Of a stretch of 64,000 nucleotides of DNA, positions 31,630-44,108 are shown one piece after another. The notes below the pieces were generated by a model. It was not told where the DNA came from. It made no database searches and saw only the letters and a list, made by a program, of their open reading frames with translations. This stretch comes from Neoechinorhynchus agilis (taxonomy: Eukaryota > Acanthocephala), in NCBI GenBank assembly GCA_051530055.1, contig JBMGUZ010000008.1, positions 1 to 64,000 on the forward strand, given 5' to 3'. Both the position numbers and the translations under genes were made by a program. Position 1 is the first letter of the stretch. The number at the start of each line of letters is the position of its first letter.

Positions 31630-32870
31630 GAATTCGAGTTGTGCTATATAAATATACTATTCGATAGCTGCTAAATATACGTAGAGCTGCTTTATTTCTA
31701 GGATAAAAAAGATTGAAAACGCACTTGTAGACAAAGGTTGAATTTTGATACAAATTCATTTAACCTTCATTTTGCACTATGCATCGAAGTCAATAAGAAG
31801 CATCTTGTTGTCAAAATTCAGACAAGAAATAAAACGAACAAGAAACAGTGATATGTTCAAAGATAAATCAAATTTGAAAAAAATGTTAGATGAGCGCTCA
31901 ATTCTCTTGAAGTACGTATTGGAGTTCCGGACGTGAGCCCAGTTTTGTATCATTAATTTTAAGGACAATGGCACGTTCATTTCTATTTACGATCCTTGTG
32001 TTTGCAATGCTGCAGTGCACCGTATATTTCAATGAAAAACTATTGTAATGGAAAATAAATGCTGAGATATTTACCTAATATCTCTATTTTCTCACCTAGT
32101 TTGTTCTCGTAAATAGGATATTAGCTTCTCTCGAAAATACGACCGTTTGGGTAAAGCTAGAACTGACGAGGTTCACGATCTTCTTCCAAGAACGTGGTTA
32201 TCGATTATTTATGTAGTGCTGCTATTTGAACGGATTTTTCACTGTTAACATATAATTATTTGCGGGAAAGTAATTGGTGCACCATCGCGAAAAACCAATA
32301 AACATTTATTATTTTCCAATCGGAACACCAGAATTAAATGCTGGAAATGTCAGAAATGAAGGCAAAAACTTTAAGAGATTTTTAAGATGTCGATGGATTC
32401 TCTTCTGGCAGCCCTTTATCTTGCAAAGAGACGAAATGTATTTGTGAAATAGGTCGCTACATTGATTGCATTTTATGGGGACTTTCATTATTACATTTTA
32501 ACAAAATGTAATTTAAATCATATTTTTGCATTTGAGTTCACTATTGTAATTTTGCGCCCGGTACACATTTTGAACAAATATAAATCTACTTTAGGCGTAA
32601 TTGAGTAAATATAATCAATAAACGAAGACGACATTATGTTTGTATAAAACGTTAGATCATTCACACCACCGTGGTTCAATTATCCATTATTTATCAAAAA
32701 AATGGCCGAATGAGCGCTGTTTCGTCGATGCAAAATTGCGCTCCTTTCATCTAACAGATCAACTTTAATTCGGACATGTACAGTTTAAGGTTTGTACCTA
32801 CTATCCCCTCCCTGAGTGATTGTGAGGTTTTCAGTGATTGTGCACAAGTTTCCCAAGGGGATCAAATGTA
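31630..32870. other. Intergenic
   Basis: AT-rich with no supported gene. TTCACACCACCG near 32663 also occurs at 34670, but is too short to interpret. Confidence 0.4.
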
Positions 32871-32871
32871 A

Positions 32872-34216
32872 CATTCTATTGACGCATCAAAGTTTAAGCG
32901 TCCGGTTAGAAAAGAAGACTTTGTTATTAAAATTCCCAAAGAAGCCATGAGTACTAAATCCCCCTCGCATTTTTCGCGTAATTACTACGAGAAGTACCTA
33001 CAGCCTAGTGGTCGAGAGAAGTCGATGAATTTTCTGATTAAGAGGTTCTCGGTGACTAAATTCCACATTCTATTTGTCTTCTTCGACGTGGCAGGCAAAG
33101 ACCTCTTTTCTAAGATGTTGGGGGAGTTAAGCATACAGTCTATTGGCCTTTCCCGTAGAGTCACCTTTCTTATGAAGAATCCTCCTCAAGACTTGGATTC
33201 TGCTGACTCGCAAAATTGAGGATGAGTTAGAAATTAAACTGGTCAAATATTTATTTAGACCAAATGCCACTTCCGCCTACGCCATCCTATGTTCAGCCAC
33301 TATCAATGTCGCCGAGAGTTTGGCTAACTCCGGCAGGGGCTTCTTTTCATACTGGGTCACTTTCGACCGATATAAGGACTTTCTCTATGACTATAATTTG
33401 ATAATCTGTCAGAAGTGTTCTAGATGGGGGCACCACGAATCGGACTGTGTATTTCCCTCCAGATGCATCTTTTGTGCACGTCCTCACCACAAATCATCCT
33501 GCTCTCACTCCGATTCTGCCAATTGTGGCAAGAGTCATCCGGCCTTTGCGCGTTCTTGCAAGTTCGCGCAAAAATACTTTGACGATTCCTTATCATCGAA
33601 GCCGCGGGTCTACTATAATAAAAATAATAGAGAAATCTATCCTCACAAAACTCCTCTCTCTCCGGACGGCTTTTCCTCAAAGGAGTTGAAGACTCAATCT
33701 TCCTATAATGGTCACAACTCTAAGCTTCCCCCTAAACCTCCGGAAAAATCTTTTTTGATAGTTTAGTATCTTCCCGCTCGACTTCTCCACTTGGTACCGG
33801 TAAAGAAGTCTCTTTTCTTAAGGACATCCCCACTTGGATTCTTTACAAACTTGATAATTGTTCTGTATCGGACTCTTCCTCTAACACATCATCTATATTA
33901 CCTAACCTAAACTCTCTAAAAAATGGATTGATTGTGAACATTCTAAAAGGAATATTTCCCCATCTTCACGTAACTTGGAATCTATTGATTCCAAACGTCC
34001 TAAATTTACTTAATGACTTGTGCCAATTCTAAAGGACTTTCCTTTCTCTTTCATCACATATAATGCCTCTAGGGCTTCGCGTCTTCCCGTTTTTCTTACT
34101 CCTTGTATATTTGATAATTATGTTAACATGTTATGTTTTCAAGAAACCGGCTTATCTAAATTGTTTCTTTTCGATAATTATGATTCTTATATTCTTCTCC
34201 CTTACCCGAGCGTTTC
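32872..34216 (+). mobile_element. 5' part of an I/Jockey-like LINE (gag-like ORF1 and start of ORF2)
   Basis: A gag-like ORF1 begins about 32872 (KFKRPVRKEDFVIKIPKEAM) and, after a frame change near 33220, continues in the zinc-knuckle region 33400-33570: CQKCSRWGHHESDC, CIFCARPHHKSSC, CGKSHPAFARSC. Three knuckles in a row are the hallmark of Jockey/I-clade ORF1, which coats the element RNA. At about 34020 a second frame reads FSFITYNASRASRLPVFL and VNMLCFQETGLSKLFLFD, the start of the apurinic-type endonuclease (ORF2). It stops abruptly at about 34216, where a fragment of another LINE begins. Confidence 0.65.
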
Positions 34217-34329
34217 GACGCCAAAGGGAACAAAATAATGATTTCGACTCAGGTCCCGGTACTTTGTCCTTTTGCCTTCCTCCGTGGCGGTTGCTGTTTA
34301 ATGGTAGCGAATTTAATGTTGCTGGCTGC
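34217..34329 (-). mobile_element. Fragment of R2-like LINE endonuclease, copy 1
   Basis: Nearly the same sequence as 34811-34931 with a few substitutions and small gaps. Read on the minus strand it encodes the KYRDLSRNHYFVPFGV stretch that follows the endonuclease core in the R2/NeSL-like group. It abuts the Jockey-like LINE. Confidence 0.6.
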
Positions 34330-34639
34330 GAATGGCGCCAACTTCTATACGAATCTTAGCTAAAAATAATTCCGGTTCAGAGAAGAAATATTCAGACTTA
34401 CTAAAATTCACATCTAAAAGTTTTGACGAACCGAAACTACGCGAAGTGTTGTACAGTTTAACATCTCAGTATCATTCTGATTCTTGAAGAAAAATTCAAA
34501 AATACAAAATTGCTTAAATGAAATGATCCTTTCAAGTACAAACGGCTGCAAATATTAGGAAATCAGAAACGAAATACGATCTTTCGATCCATGTGAACAG
34601 AAACTTTTATTTTCACAGTCGTATTATCGCAAAAATTTG

Positions 34640-35270
34640 AATGATAAACTCGACCAAATCTTACCAACATTCACACCACCGCTCTGTATCACTCAGCTGC
34701 CGTCCTATCGACCCGTTGCACAGCCATGCTTATGTTTTGTAGGAAGAATGCTCCTGATCTCTGATGGCCAGTGATTCCTCCGAGTGGCTATACCAAAGGA
34801 TCAGTGTCATGACGCCAAAGGGAACTAAATAATGATTTCGACTCAGGTCCCGGTATTTTGTCTTTTTGCGGTCCTCAGCGACGGCCGCTGCTACCCCTGG
34901 TTTAATAGTGGCGAATTTTGTGTCGCTGGCTACACGGGGTGACACGGTCCGGTCTACGACTATGGAGTCTGCAAAGATTGTTCGGCTCTAGGATGTTGGG
35001 CTCGCGAACTGCTAACTCTCGCATCTCCGTCTGTGAGCTTCGAAGAAACTCGTCCAGCCAGCGACCGATATGAGTTTCGGCGGTGGTCACGCTCCTGGGT
35101 ACACTCCTCACGTAGCTTGCATGCTGTCGAAAGGAATATAGTAAGGTCAGGGATCCCTCAGAAACATTATCCATCCACGACAACTCTGAGCTGGTCTCGA
35201 TGTAGTCTGTCAATAAGGAGATGAATCGCTTTGCGGCCTGATATCGCGCGCCCCAGCGGAAAACGATAAC
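34640..35270 (-). mobile_element. Fragment of R2-like LINE endonuclease and 3' end, copy 2
   Basis: Minus strand, read down: EPNILEPNNLCRLHSRRPDR, with the RPD of a PD-(D/E)xK-type restriction-like endonuclease; then, after a frame change at about 34940, VAAAVAEDRKKTKYRDLSRN and HYLVPFGVMTLILW, the strand-helix part conserved after the endonuclease; further frame changes lead to SMAVQRVDRTAAE. This is the domain missing from the LINE copy at 17046, so it shows what that family's C terminus looked like, though in a different and decayed copy. No reverse transcriptase is attached. Confidence 0.55.
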
Positions 35271-35372
35271 CTAACAACTTAACCAACCAAAGTTGTAAAA
35301 AATGTACAAGATCCACTGATACCTAAGGTACAAGAATCAATGACTTGTGCTTCTTCTTTTAAATAAAACGTG

Positions 35373-35378
35373 TTTATT
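35373..35378 (-). terminator. Poly(A) signal of the LicD-family gene
   Basis: AATAAA on the minus strand, only about 7 nt past the stop codon of the gene, implying a very short 3' UTR. Confidence 0.5.
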
Positions 35379-35384
35379 ATACAA

Positions 35385-37152
35385 TTAAAGTTCATCACTA
35401 CCAATGGGTTTCCACTTGCAGTTATGACCTCTTCTAATTCTGCAATCCAGGGGATACTGCCAGTTTTTGTATTGTCGTTCCAAAAATTCCACCACCTTTG
35501 CTGGACCTTTCGGCGACCTGTTCTCGAAAACAATAGGTTTGGTTGGAAAAATCACATTCTTGTCATACTTAATCCCTTTGAACTGATAATCAATTGATTT
35601 CTCATTGTCAATGAACCAGAAAATATCAACCGACAGTGTATTTTTATTGCTTACTTGAATATGGGTTTGCTTTTTTCCTCTAAAATTCTTAACTTTGCGT
35701 CCCCTTTGCTCCACAAGAATTGTTTTGGCAAATGCCATGAAACGATCGTATTCCGTTGAGTTCACAATAAAATCTATATCGTCATCGTATGGAGTACAAG
35801 TGATTTCTTCATTGGCTTTGAGATAAAAATAAAAAACGAAATTCATTTTAAGTTTTTACTGGCAAGCCGATATTGTTTTCATCATCATTAAATTTTAGTT
35901 TATTCCTTAACTTAAAATAGAATACAGCGCTCACCCTGAGTCGAAAAACTGGCTGAGTTTGAAATTTCGTAGTTGTGTCAAGGTGGTTAGTTGAATTTTT
36001 TTACAAACGATGTTCCCATCCGACCAAAACAGTAATGTACTCAATAATCAACAACCGCATTCATTGAACAACTCTGAACTCGGGTGCTCATGAGGACTAA
36101 AATATACATGGGTCCTATTCTTTGTCCAATAAGAAATAAACGTTTTAGTATAAACAGATTGATGATGAACCCGACAAGGTTCGAAAAGTTTTTAATAAAA
36201 AAATCATCTGGGTGAAGACTTCTAAGCAATACGTCTAGAAGCGGCCGAGGTGGTCGAGTGGAAAGCCAAAAGGGTTCAAACTTCACGATTGCCGATGATT
36301 CATAACCAAAGAGGACGAAATACCCGTTGAAGGGAACAAACTCACTGATGATTCTCGCCACCTCGGGAGGTATCTGAGAATCCGGAGGGATTCTTACAAA
36401 CTCAAAACCGTACAGTTCAACGTACTAAGTGTGATTTTGTGCGCTTCCCTGAACCAGATCGATAGGCTGTGTGCCAAGAAGGAAAAATTATCAGCCGTGA
36501 GACCAAACATAGATACTATGGCTGACCAGACTTCAAAAAAATGGAAATATTCAAATGAGAAATCGACAAAAGAAAATCAACGAATGAATAAAGAGTGACC
36601 ACGTGCTAGAAGATTTTTCCGCAAAGATAAAAATACGAATACACTTTAAGAATAAATTCAGACTTCTATTGCGATTATATTTAATGAACTTCCAATAGCT
36701 TATATAGACATGAAGAAATCACCAATCTTAATGTGCCCTTTGTCTCGATATGCGCCTAAGACGCTGCCGCCTTCAAGACTATAAGAAAAGTTAAACTCTT
36801 CGAGAACATCCAATACGTCGTAATAAGTTAAAATAAGATTGTGCCGACAGCAAGGAGGGGTATTCATCCTGAGTCTAAGTCTTCTATCGAAATGTGCCAG
36901 TTCCTTGCATCGCCGAGTATTCTGAGTACATCCCTGATACGTTTTGTTCGACTCATCAAATTCTATAAGTCTTACCAGATTTAAATTACGACTAAAGGCC
37001 ACTTCGTCGCCATTGATAGCTTGAAATCTAGGCTTCTTAAGATCCACGCTATTGTTGGAACGGAAGAGAGTGTAATTGGCTCGGTCGTAGTACCACCTGT
37101 AACCGTGAGCAATGACGAGTGATAAGAAGCTAATGAACAAAACAATGATCAT
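35385..37152 (-). CDS. LicD/fukutin-family phosphotransferase, two exons
   Basis: Exon 1 (37152-36723) starts MIIVLFISFLSLVIAHGYRW, a signal-anchor typical of Golgi type II proteins, and contains LRMNTPPCCRHNLILTYYDV, FNFSYSLEGGSVLGAYRDKG. Exon 2 (35815-35385) opens with ANEEITCTPYDDDIDF, the metal-binding DxD motif at 35770-35792, and ends FPTKPIVFENRSPKG, VVEFLERQYKNWQYPLDC. Joining them gives 286 residues in frame. The GxLLGAxRxxG...PxDDDID pattern defines the LicD family, which includes fukutin and FKRP (ribitol-phosphate transfer to dystroglycan glycans) and bacterial phosphocholine transferase. The 907-bp intron uses GTGATT and TTTTTATCTCAAAG. Nematodes have many LicD genes of unknown substrate, so the acceptor is not known. 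The satellite array begins about 230 bp upstream. Confidence 0.8.
36088..36407 (-). other. Unrecognised exon-like frame inside the LicD intron
   Basis: Minus strand: after an acceptor-like AATCACACTTAG the frame reads YVELYGFEFVRIPPDSQIPP, EVARIISEFVPFNGYFVLFG, EPFWLSTRPPRPLLDVLLRS, SLHPDDFFIKNFSNLVGFII. The wording looks like genuine protein and continues to about 36088. Including it would split the LicD active site between GAYRDKG and PYDDDID, so it is not an exon of that gene in any normal sense. It may be a transposed exon or a remnant of another gene. Confidence 0.35.
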
Positions 37153-37379
37153 TTAGAGTTTCGTCGACGTTGAAATGATAGGACCGAAAACAATGTCGAC
37201 TAGAGATTCAGAAAACATAGAGAACGCAATTTAAGATCCATAATAACCATTCAGTCTCACAAAATGGCGTAAAACATTGTCGAACTACATAACCTACACG
37301 TACACACATTGATAACCGAAAGGCCGAAAACATCGCCAAAAACTTAATCATGCGACCAAAAATAAAGTCGCGCTTCTAT
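37153..37379. other. Promoter-side spacer between the LicD gene and the satellite
   Basis: About 230 bp, non-repetitive; no TATA box or other motif that I can support. Confidence 0.4.
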
Positions 37380-37559
37380 CCTGCATTTTCAGCGATCACG
37401 TAAATCTTGGACAAAAATTTATATAAACAAAAAAGGACCAAATAAAAATATCGGAGATTCGGGAAAAGCTTCAGTCATCCGATGCCCCACCATGCATTTT
37501 CAGCCATCACGCGAATACACGGAAAATTAATCCTTGACTTAGACTATGGAAACGATATC

Positions 37560-40500
37560 TAAGCTCATAAAATAAAAATATTAAAATCACAAAAAATAGT
37601 TAAATACAAATATCGTAGATTCGGGAAAAGCCTCAGTCATCCGTTGCGCTATCATGCATTTTCAGCAATCACGCGAATATACGGAAATTTCATCCTCGAC
37701 TTGGACTATAGAAACGATATCTAAGCTCATAAAATAAAAATATTAAAATCACAAAAAATAGTAAAATACAAATATCGTAGATTCGGGAAAAACCTCAGTC
37801 ATCCGTTGCGCCATCATGCATTTTCAGCAATCACGCGAATATACGGAAATTTTATCATCGACTTGGACTATAGAAACCATATCTAAGCTCATAAAATAAA
37901 AATATTAAAATCACAAAAAAAGTTAAATACAAATATCGTAGATTCGGGAAAAACCTCAGTCATCCGTTGCGCCATTATGAATTTTCAGCAATCACGCGAA
38001 TATACGGAAATTTTATCCTCGACTTGGACTATAGAAACCATATCTAAGCTCATAAAATAAAAATATTAAAATCACAAAAAATAGTTAAATACAAATATCG
38101 TAGATTCGGGAAAAGCCTCAGTCATCCGTTGCGCCATTATGAATTTTCAGCAATCACGCGAATATACGGAAATTTCATCCTCGACTTGGACTATAGAAAC
38201 CATATCTAAGCTCATAAAAAGAAAATATTAAAATCACAAAAAATAGTTAAATAATAATATCGTAGATTCCTGAAAAACCTCAGTCATCCGTTGCGCCTTT
38301 ATGAATTTTCAGCAATCACGCGAATATACGGAAATTTCATCCTTGACTTGGACTATAGAAACCATATCTAAGCTCATAAAATAAAAATATTAAAATAACA
38401 AAAAATAGTTAAATACAAATATCGTAGATTCGGGAAAAGCCTCAGTCATCCGTTGCGCCATTATGAATTTTCAGCAATCACGCGAATATGCGGAAATTTC
38501 ATCCTCGACTTGGACTATAGAAACCATATCTAAGCTCATAAAATAAAAATATTAAAATAACAAAAAATAGTTAAATACAAATATCGTAGATTCGGGAAAA
38601 GCCTCAGTCATCCGTTGCGCCATTATGAATTTTCAGCAATCACGCGAATATGCGGAAATTTCATCCTCGACTTGGACTATAGAAACCATATCTAAGCTCA
38701 TAAAATAAAAATATTAAAATCACAAAAAATAGTTAAATACAAATATCGTAGATTCGGGAAAAGCCTCAGTCATCCGTTGCGCCATTATGCATTTTCAGCA
38801 ATCACGCGAATATACGGAAATTTCATCCTCGACTTGGACTATAGAAACCATATCTAAGCTCATAAAATAAAAATATTAAAATAACAAAAAATAGTTAAAT
38901 ACAAATATCGTAGATTCGCGAAAAGCCTCAGTCATCCGTTGCGCCATTATGAATTTTCAGCAATCACGCGAATATGCGGAAATTTCATCCTCGACTTGGA
39001 CTATAGAAACCATATCTAAGCTCATAAAATAAAAATATTAAAATAACAAAAAATAGTTAAATACAAATATCGTAGATTCGGGAAAAGCCTCAGTCATCCG
39101 TTGCGCCATTATGAATTTTCAGCAATCACGCGAATATGCGGAAATTTCATCCTCGACTTGGACTATAGAAACCATATCTAAGCTCATAAAATAAAAATAT
39201 TAAAATAACAAAAAATAGTTAAATACAAATATCGTAGATTCGGGAAAAGCCTCAGTCATCCGTTGCGCCATTATGAATTTTCAGCAATCACGCGAATATA
39301 CGGAAATTTCATCCTCGACTTGGACTATAGAAACCATATCTAAGCTCATAAAATAAAAATATTAAAATCACAAAAAATAGTTAAATACAAATATCGTAGA
39401 TTCGGGAAAAGCCTCAGTCATCCGTTGCGCCATTATGAATTTTCAGCAATCACGCGAATATACGGAAATTTCATCCTCGACTTGGACTATAGAAACCATA
39501 TCTAAGCTCATAAAATAAAAATATTAAAATAACAAAAAATAGTTAAATACAAATATCGTAGATTCGGGAAAAGCCTCAGTCATCCGTTGCGCCATGTTTT
39601 CAGCAATCACGCGAATATACGGAAATTTCATCCTCGACTTGGACTATAGAAACCATATCTAAGCTCATAAAATAAAAATATTAAAATAACAAAAAATAGT
39701 TAAATACAAATATCGTAGATTCGGGAAAAGCCTCAGTCATCCGTTGCGCCATTATGAATTTTCAGCAATCACGCGAATATACGGAAATTTCATCCTCGAC
39801 TTGGACTATAGAAACCATATCTAAGCTCATAAAATAAAAATATTAAAATCACAAAAAATAGTTAAATACAAATATCGTAGATTCGGGAAAAGCCTCAGTC
39901 ATCCGTTGCGCCATCATGCATTTTCAGCAATCACGCGAATATACGGAAATTTCATCCTCGACTTGGACTATAGAAACCATATCTAAGCTCATAAAATAAA
40001 AATATTAAAATAACAAAAAATAGTTAAATACAAATATCGTAGATTCGGGAAAAGCCTCAGTCATCCGTTGCGCCATTATGCATTTTCAGCAATCACGCGA
40101 ATATACGGAAATTTCATCCTCGACTTGGACTATAGAAACCATATCTAAGCTCATAAAATAAAAATATTAAAATCAAAAAAATAGTTAAATACAAATATCG
40201 TAGATTCGGGAAAAGCCTCAGTCATCCGTTGCGCCATTATGAATTTTCAGCAATCACGCGAATATACGGAAATTTCATCCTCGACTTGGACTATAGAAAC
40301 CATATCTAAGCTCATAAAATAAAAATATTAAAATCACAAAAAATAGTTAAATACAAATATCGTAGATTCGGGAAAAGCCTCAGTCATCCGTTGCGCCATC
40401 ATGCATTTTCAGCAATCACGCGAATATACGGAAATTTCATCCTCGACTTGGACTATAGAAACCATATCTAAGCTCATAAAACAAAAAAATATTGAAGTCC

Positions 40501-41400
40501 AAAAAATAGTTAAGTGCAAATATAGTAGATTCGGGAAAAACCTCAGTCATCCGTTGCGCCATTATGAATTTTCAGCAATCACGCGAATATACGGAAATTT
40601 CATCCTCGACTTGGACTATAGAAACCATATCTAAGCTCATAAAACAAAAAAATATTGAAGTCCAAAAAATAGTTAAGTGCAAATATAGTAGATTCGGGAA
40701 AAACCTCAGTCATCCGTTGCGCCATTATGAATTTTCAGCAATCACGCGAATATACGGAAATTTCATCCTCGACTTGGACTATAGAAACCATATCTAAGCT
40801 CATAAAACAAAAAAAATATTGAAGTCCAAAAAATAGTTAAGTGCAAATATAGTAGATTCGGGAAAAACCTCAGTCATCCGTTGCGCCATTATGAATTTTC
40901 AGCAATCACGCGAATATACGGAAATTTCATCCTCGACTTGGACTATAGAAACCATATCTAAGCTCATAAAATAAAAATATTAAAATAACAAAAAATAGTT
41001 AAATACAAATATCGTAGATTCGGGAAAAACCTCAGTCATCCGTTGCGCCATTATGAATTTTCAGCAATCACGCGAATATACGGAAATTTCATCCTCGACT
41101 TGGACTATAGAAACCATATCTAAGCTCATAAAATAAAAATATTAAAATAACAAAAAATAGTTAAATACAAATATCGTAGATTCGGGAAAAGCCTCAGTCA
41201 TCCGTTGCGCCATTATGAATTTTCAGCAATTACGCGAATATGCGGAAATTTCATCCTCGACTTGGACTATAGAAACCATATCTAAGCTCATAAAATAAAA
41301 ATATTAAAATCACAAAAAATAGTTAAATACAAATATCGTAGATTCGGGAAAAGCCTCAGTCATCCGTTGCGCCATCATGCATTTTCAGCAATCACGCAAA
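37560..41400 (+). repeat. Homogeneous satellite block with the CATAAAATAAAAATATTAAAA tail type
   Basis: Units here are close to identical. Two sub-forms alternate (ATCACAAAAAATAG and ATAACAAAAAATAG), and most have GAATTTTCAG where later units have GCATTTTCAG. Such uniformity points to recent amplification. Confidence 0.8.
40470..40965 (+). repeat. Run of a distinct satellite subtype (AGTTAAGTGCAAATATAG)
   Basis: Three consecutive units share AACAAAAAAATATTGAAGTCC and AGTTAAGTGCAAATATAGTAG. The same subtype reappears singly near 42520 and 43010, showing that single units have moved or been copied within the array. Confidence 0.7.
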
Positions 41401-41988
41401 TATACGGAAATTTCATCCTCGACTTGGACTATAGAAACCATATCTAAGCTCATAGAATAAAAATATTAAAATAAAAACAAAAGTTAAATACAAATATGGT
41501 AGATTCGGGAAAAGCCTCAGTCATCCGGTGCGCCATCATGCATTTTCAGCAATCACGCAAATATACGGAAATTTTTATCCTCGACTTGGGCTACAGAAAC
41601 CATATCTAAGCTCATAGAATAAAAATATTAAAATCACAAAAAATAGTTAAATACAAATATCGTAGATTCGGGAAAAGCCTCAGTCATCCGTTGCGCAATT
41701 ATGAATTTTCAGCAATCACACAAATATACGGAAATTTTTATCCTCGACTTGGACTATAGAAACCTTATCTAAGCTCATAAAATAAAAATATTAAAATCAC
41801 AAAAAATAGTTAAATACAAATATCGTAGATTCGGGAAAAGCCTCTGTCATCCGTTGCGCCATCATGCATTTTCAGCAACCACGCGAATATGCGGAAATTT
41901 CATCCTCGACTTGGACTATAGAAACGATATCTAAGCTCATTAAACAAGAAAAAATATTTAAATAAAAAAAATAGTTAAATAAAAATAT

Positions 41989-42069
41989 CGATGATTCAGG
42001 AAAAGCCTCAAGCTCATTAAACAAGAAAAAATATTTAAATCAAAAAAATAGTTAAATACAAATATCGTA
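41989..42069 (+). repeat. Half-length satellite unit, copy 1
   Basis: About half of the unit is missing: GATTCAGGAAAAGCCTCA joins directly to AGCTCATTAAACAAG (junction 42010/42011). The following unit carries GCAATATCGCGAATAT instead of GCAATCACGCGAATAT. Confidence 0.85.
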
Positions 42070-44025
42070 GATTCGGGAAAAGCATCTGTCATCCGTTGCG
42101 CCATCATGCATTTTCAGCAATATCGCGAATATACGGAAATTTCATCCTCGACTTGGACTATAGAAACCATATCTAAGCTCATAAAACAAAAAAATATTTA
42201 AATCCAAAAAATAGTTAAATACAAATATCGTAGATTCGGGAAAAGCCTCTGTCATCCGTTGCGCCATCATGCATTTTCAGCAATCACGCGAATATACGGA
42301 AATTTCATCCTCGATTGGACTATAGAAACCATATCTAAGCTCATTAAACAAGAAAAAATATTCAAATAAAAAAAATAGTTAAATACAAATATGGTAGATT
42401 CGGGAAAAGCCTCAGTCATCCGGTGCGCCATCATGCATTTTCAGCAATCACGCAAATATACGGAAATTTTTATCCTCGACTTGGACTACAGAAACCATAT
42501 CTAAGCTCATTAAAAAAAAATATTGAAGTCCAAAAAATAGTTAAGTGCAAATATAGTAGATTCGGGAAAAACCTCAGTCATCCGTTGCGCCATCATGCAT
42601 TTTCAGCAATCACGCAAATATACGGAAATTTTTATCCTCGACTTGGACTATACAAACCATATCTAAGCTCATAGAATAAAAATAATAAAATCACAAAAAA
42701 TAGTTAAATACAAATATCGTAGATTCGGGAAAAACCTCAGTCATCCGTTGCGCCATCATGCATTTTCAGCAATCACGCAAATATACGGAAATTTTTATCC
42801 TCGACTTGGACTACAGAAACCATATCTAAGCTCATAGAATAAAAATATAAAAATCACAAAAAATAGTTAAATACAAATATCGTAGATTCGGGAAAAGCCT
42901 CTGTCATCCGTTGCGCTATCATGCATTTTCAGCAATCACGCGAATATACGGAAATTTCATCCTCGACTTGGACTATAGAAGCGATATCTAAGCTCATTAA
43001 ACAAAAAAAATATTGAAGTCCAAAAAATAGTTAAGGGCAAATATAGTAGATTCGGGAAAAACCTTTGTCATCCGTTGCGCCATCATGCATTTTCAGCAAT
43101 CACGCAAATATACGGAAATTTTTATCCTCGACTTGGACTATAGAAACCATATCTAAGCTCATAAAATAAAAATATAAAAATCACAAAAAATAGTTAAATA
43201 CAAATATCGTAGATTCGGGAAAAGCCTCAGTCATCCGTTGCGCCTTTATGAATTTTCAGCAATCACGCGAATATACGGAAATTTCATCCTCGACTTGGAC
43301 TATAGAAACCATATCTAAGCTCATAAAATAAAAATATTAAAATCACAAAAAATAGTTAAATACAAATATCGTAGATTCGGGAAAAGCCTCAGTCATCCGT
43401 TGCGCAATTATGAATTTTCAGCAATCACACAAATATACGGAAATTTTTATCCTCGACTTGGACTATAGAAACCTTATCTAAGCTCATAAAATAAAAATAT
43501 TAAAATCACAAAAAATAGTTAAATACTAATATCGTAGATTCGGGAAAAGCCTCAGTCATCCGTTGCGCCATTATGAATTTTCAGCAATCACGCGAATATA
43601 AGGAAATTTCATTCTCGACTTGGACTATAGAAACCATATCTACGCTCATAAAATAAAAACTATTAAAATCACAAAAAATAGTTAAACACAAATATCGTAG
43701 ATTCGGGAAAAGCCTCAGTCATACGCTGCGCTATCATGCCTTTTCAGCAATCACGCGAATATACGGAAATTTCATCCTCGACTTGGACTCAATAAACGAA
43801 ATACAAGCTCATAAAACAAGAAAAAATATTCAAATCAAAAAAATAGTTTAATAAAAATACCGATGATTCGGGAAAAGCCTCAGTCATCCGTTGCGCCATC
43901 ATGCATTTTCAGCAACCACGCGAATATGCGGAAATTTCATCCTCGACTTGGACTATAGAAACGATATCTAAGCTCATTAAACAAGAAAAAATATTTAAAT
44001 CAAAAAAATAGTTAAATAAAAATAT

Positions 44026-44108
44026 CGATGATTCAGGAAAAGCCTCAAGCTCATTAAACAGGAAAAAATATTTAAATCAAAAAAATAGTTAAATACAAAT
44101 ATCGTAGA
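44026..44108 (+). repeat. Half-length satellite unit, copy 2
   Basis: Same junction at 44047/44048; the next unit keeps the usual CAATCACGCG. Confidence 0.85.

Noticed and set aside
36241-36290. tRNA-like A box and B box (TGGTCGAGTGG and GGTTCAAACTTC)
   Set aside because: Only 12 nt apart, no cloverleaf, and the sequence is explained by the antisense exon-like frame LSTRPPRP.
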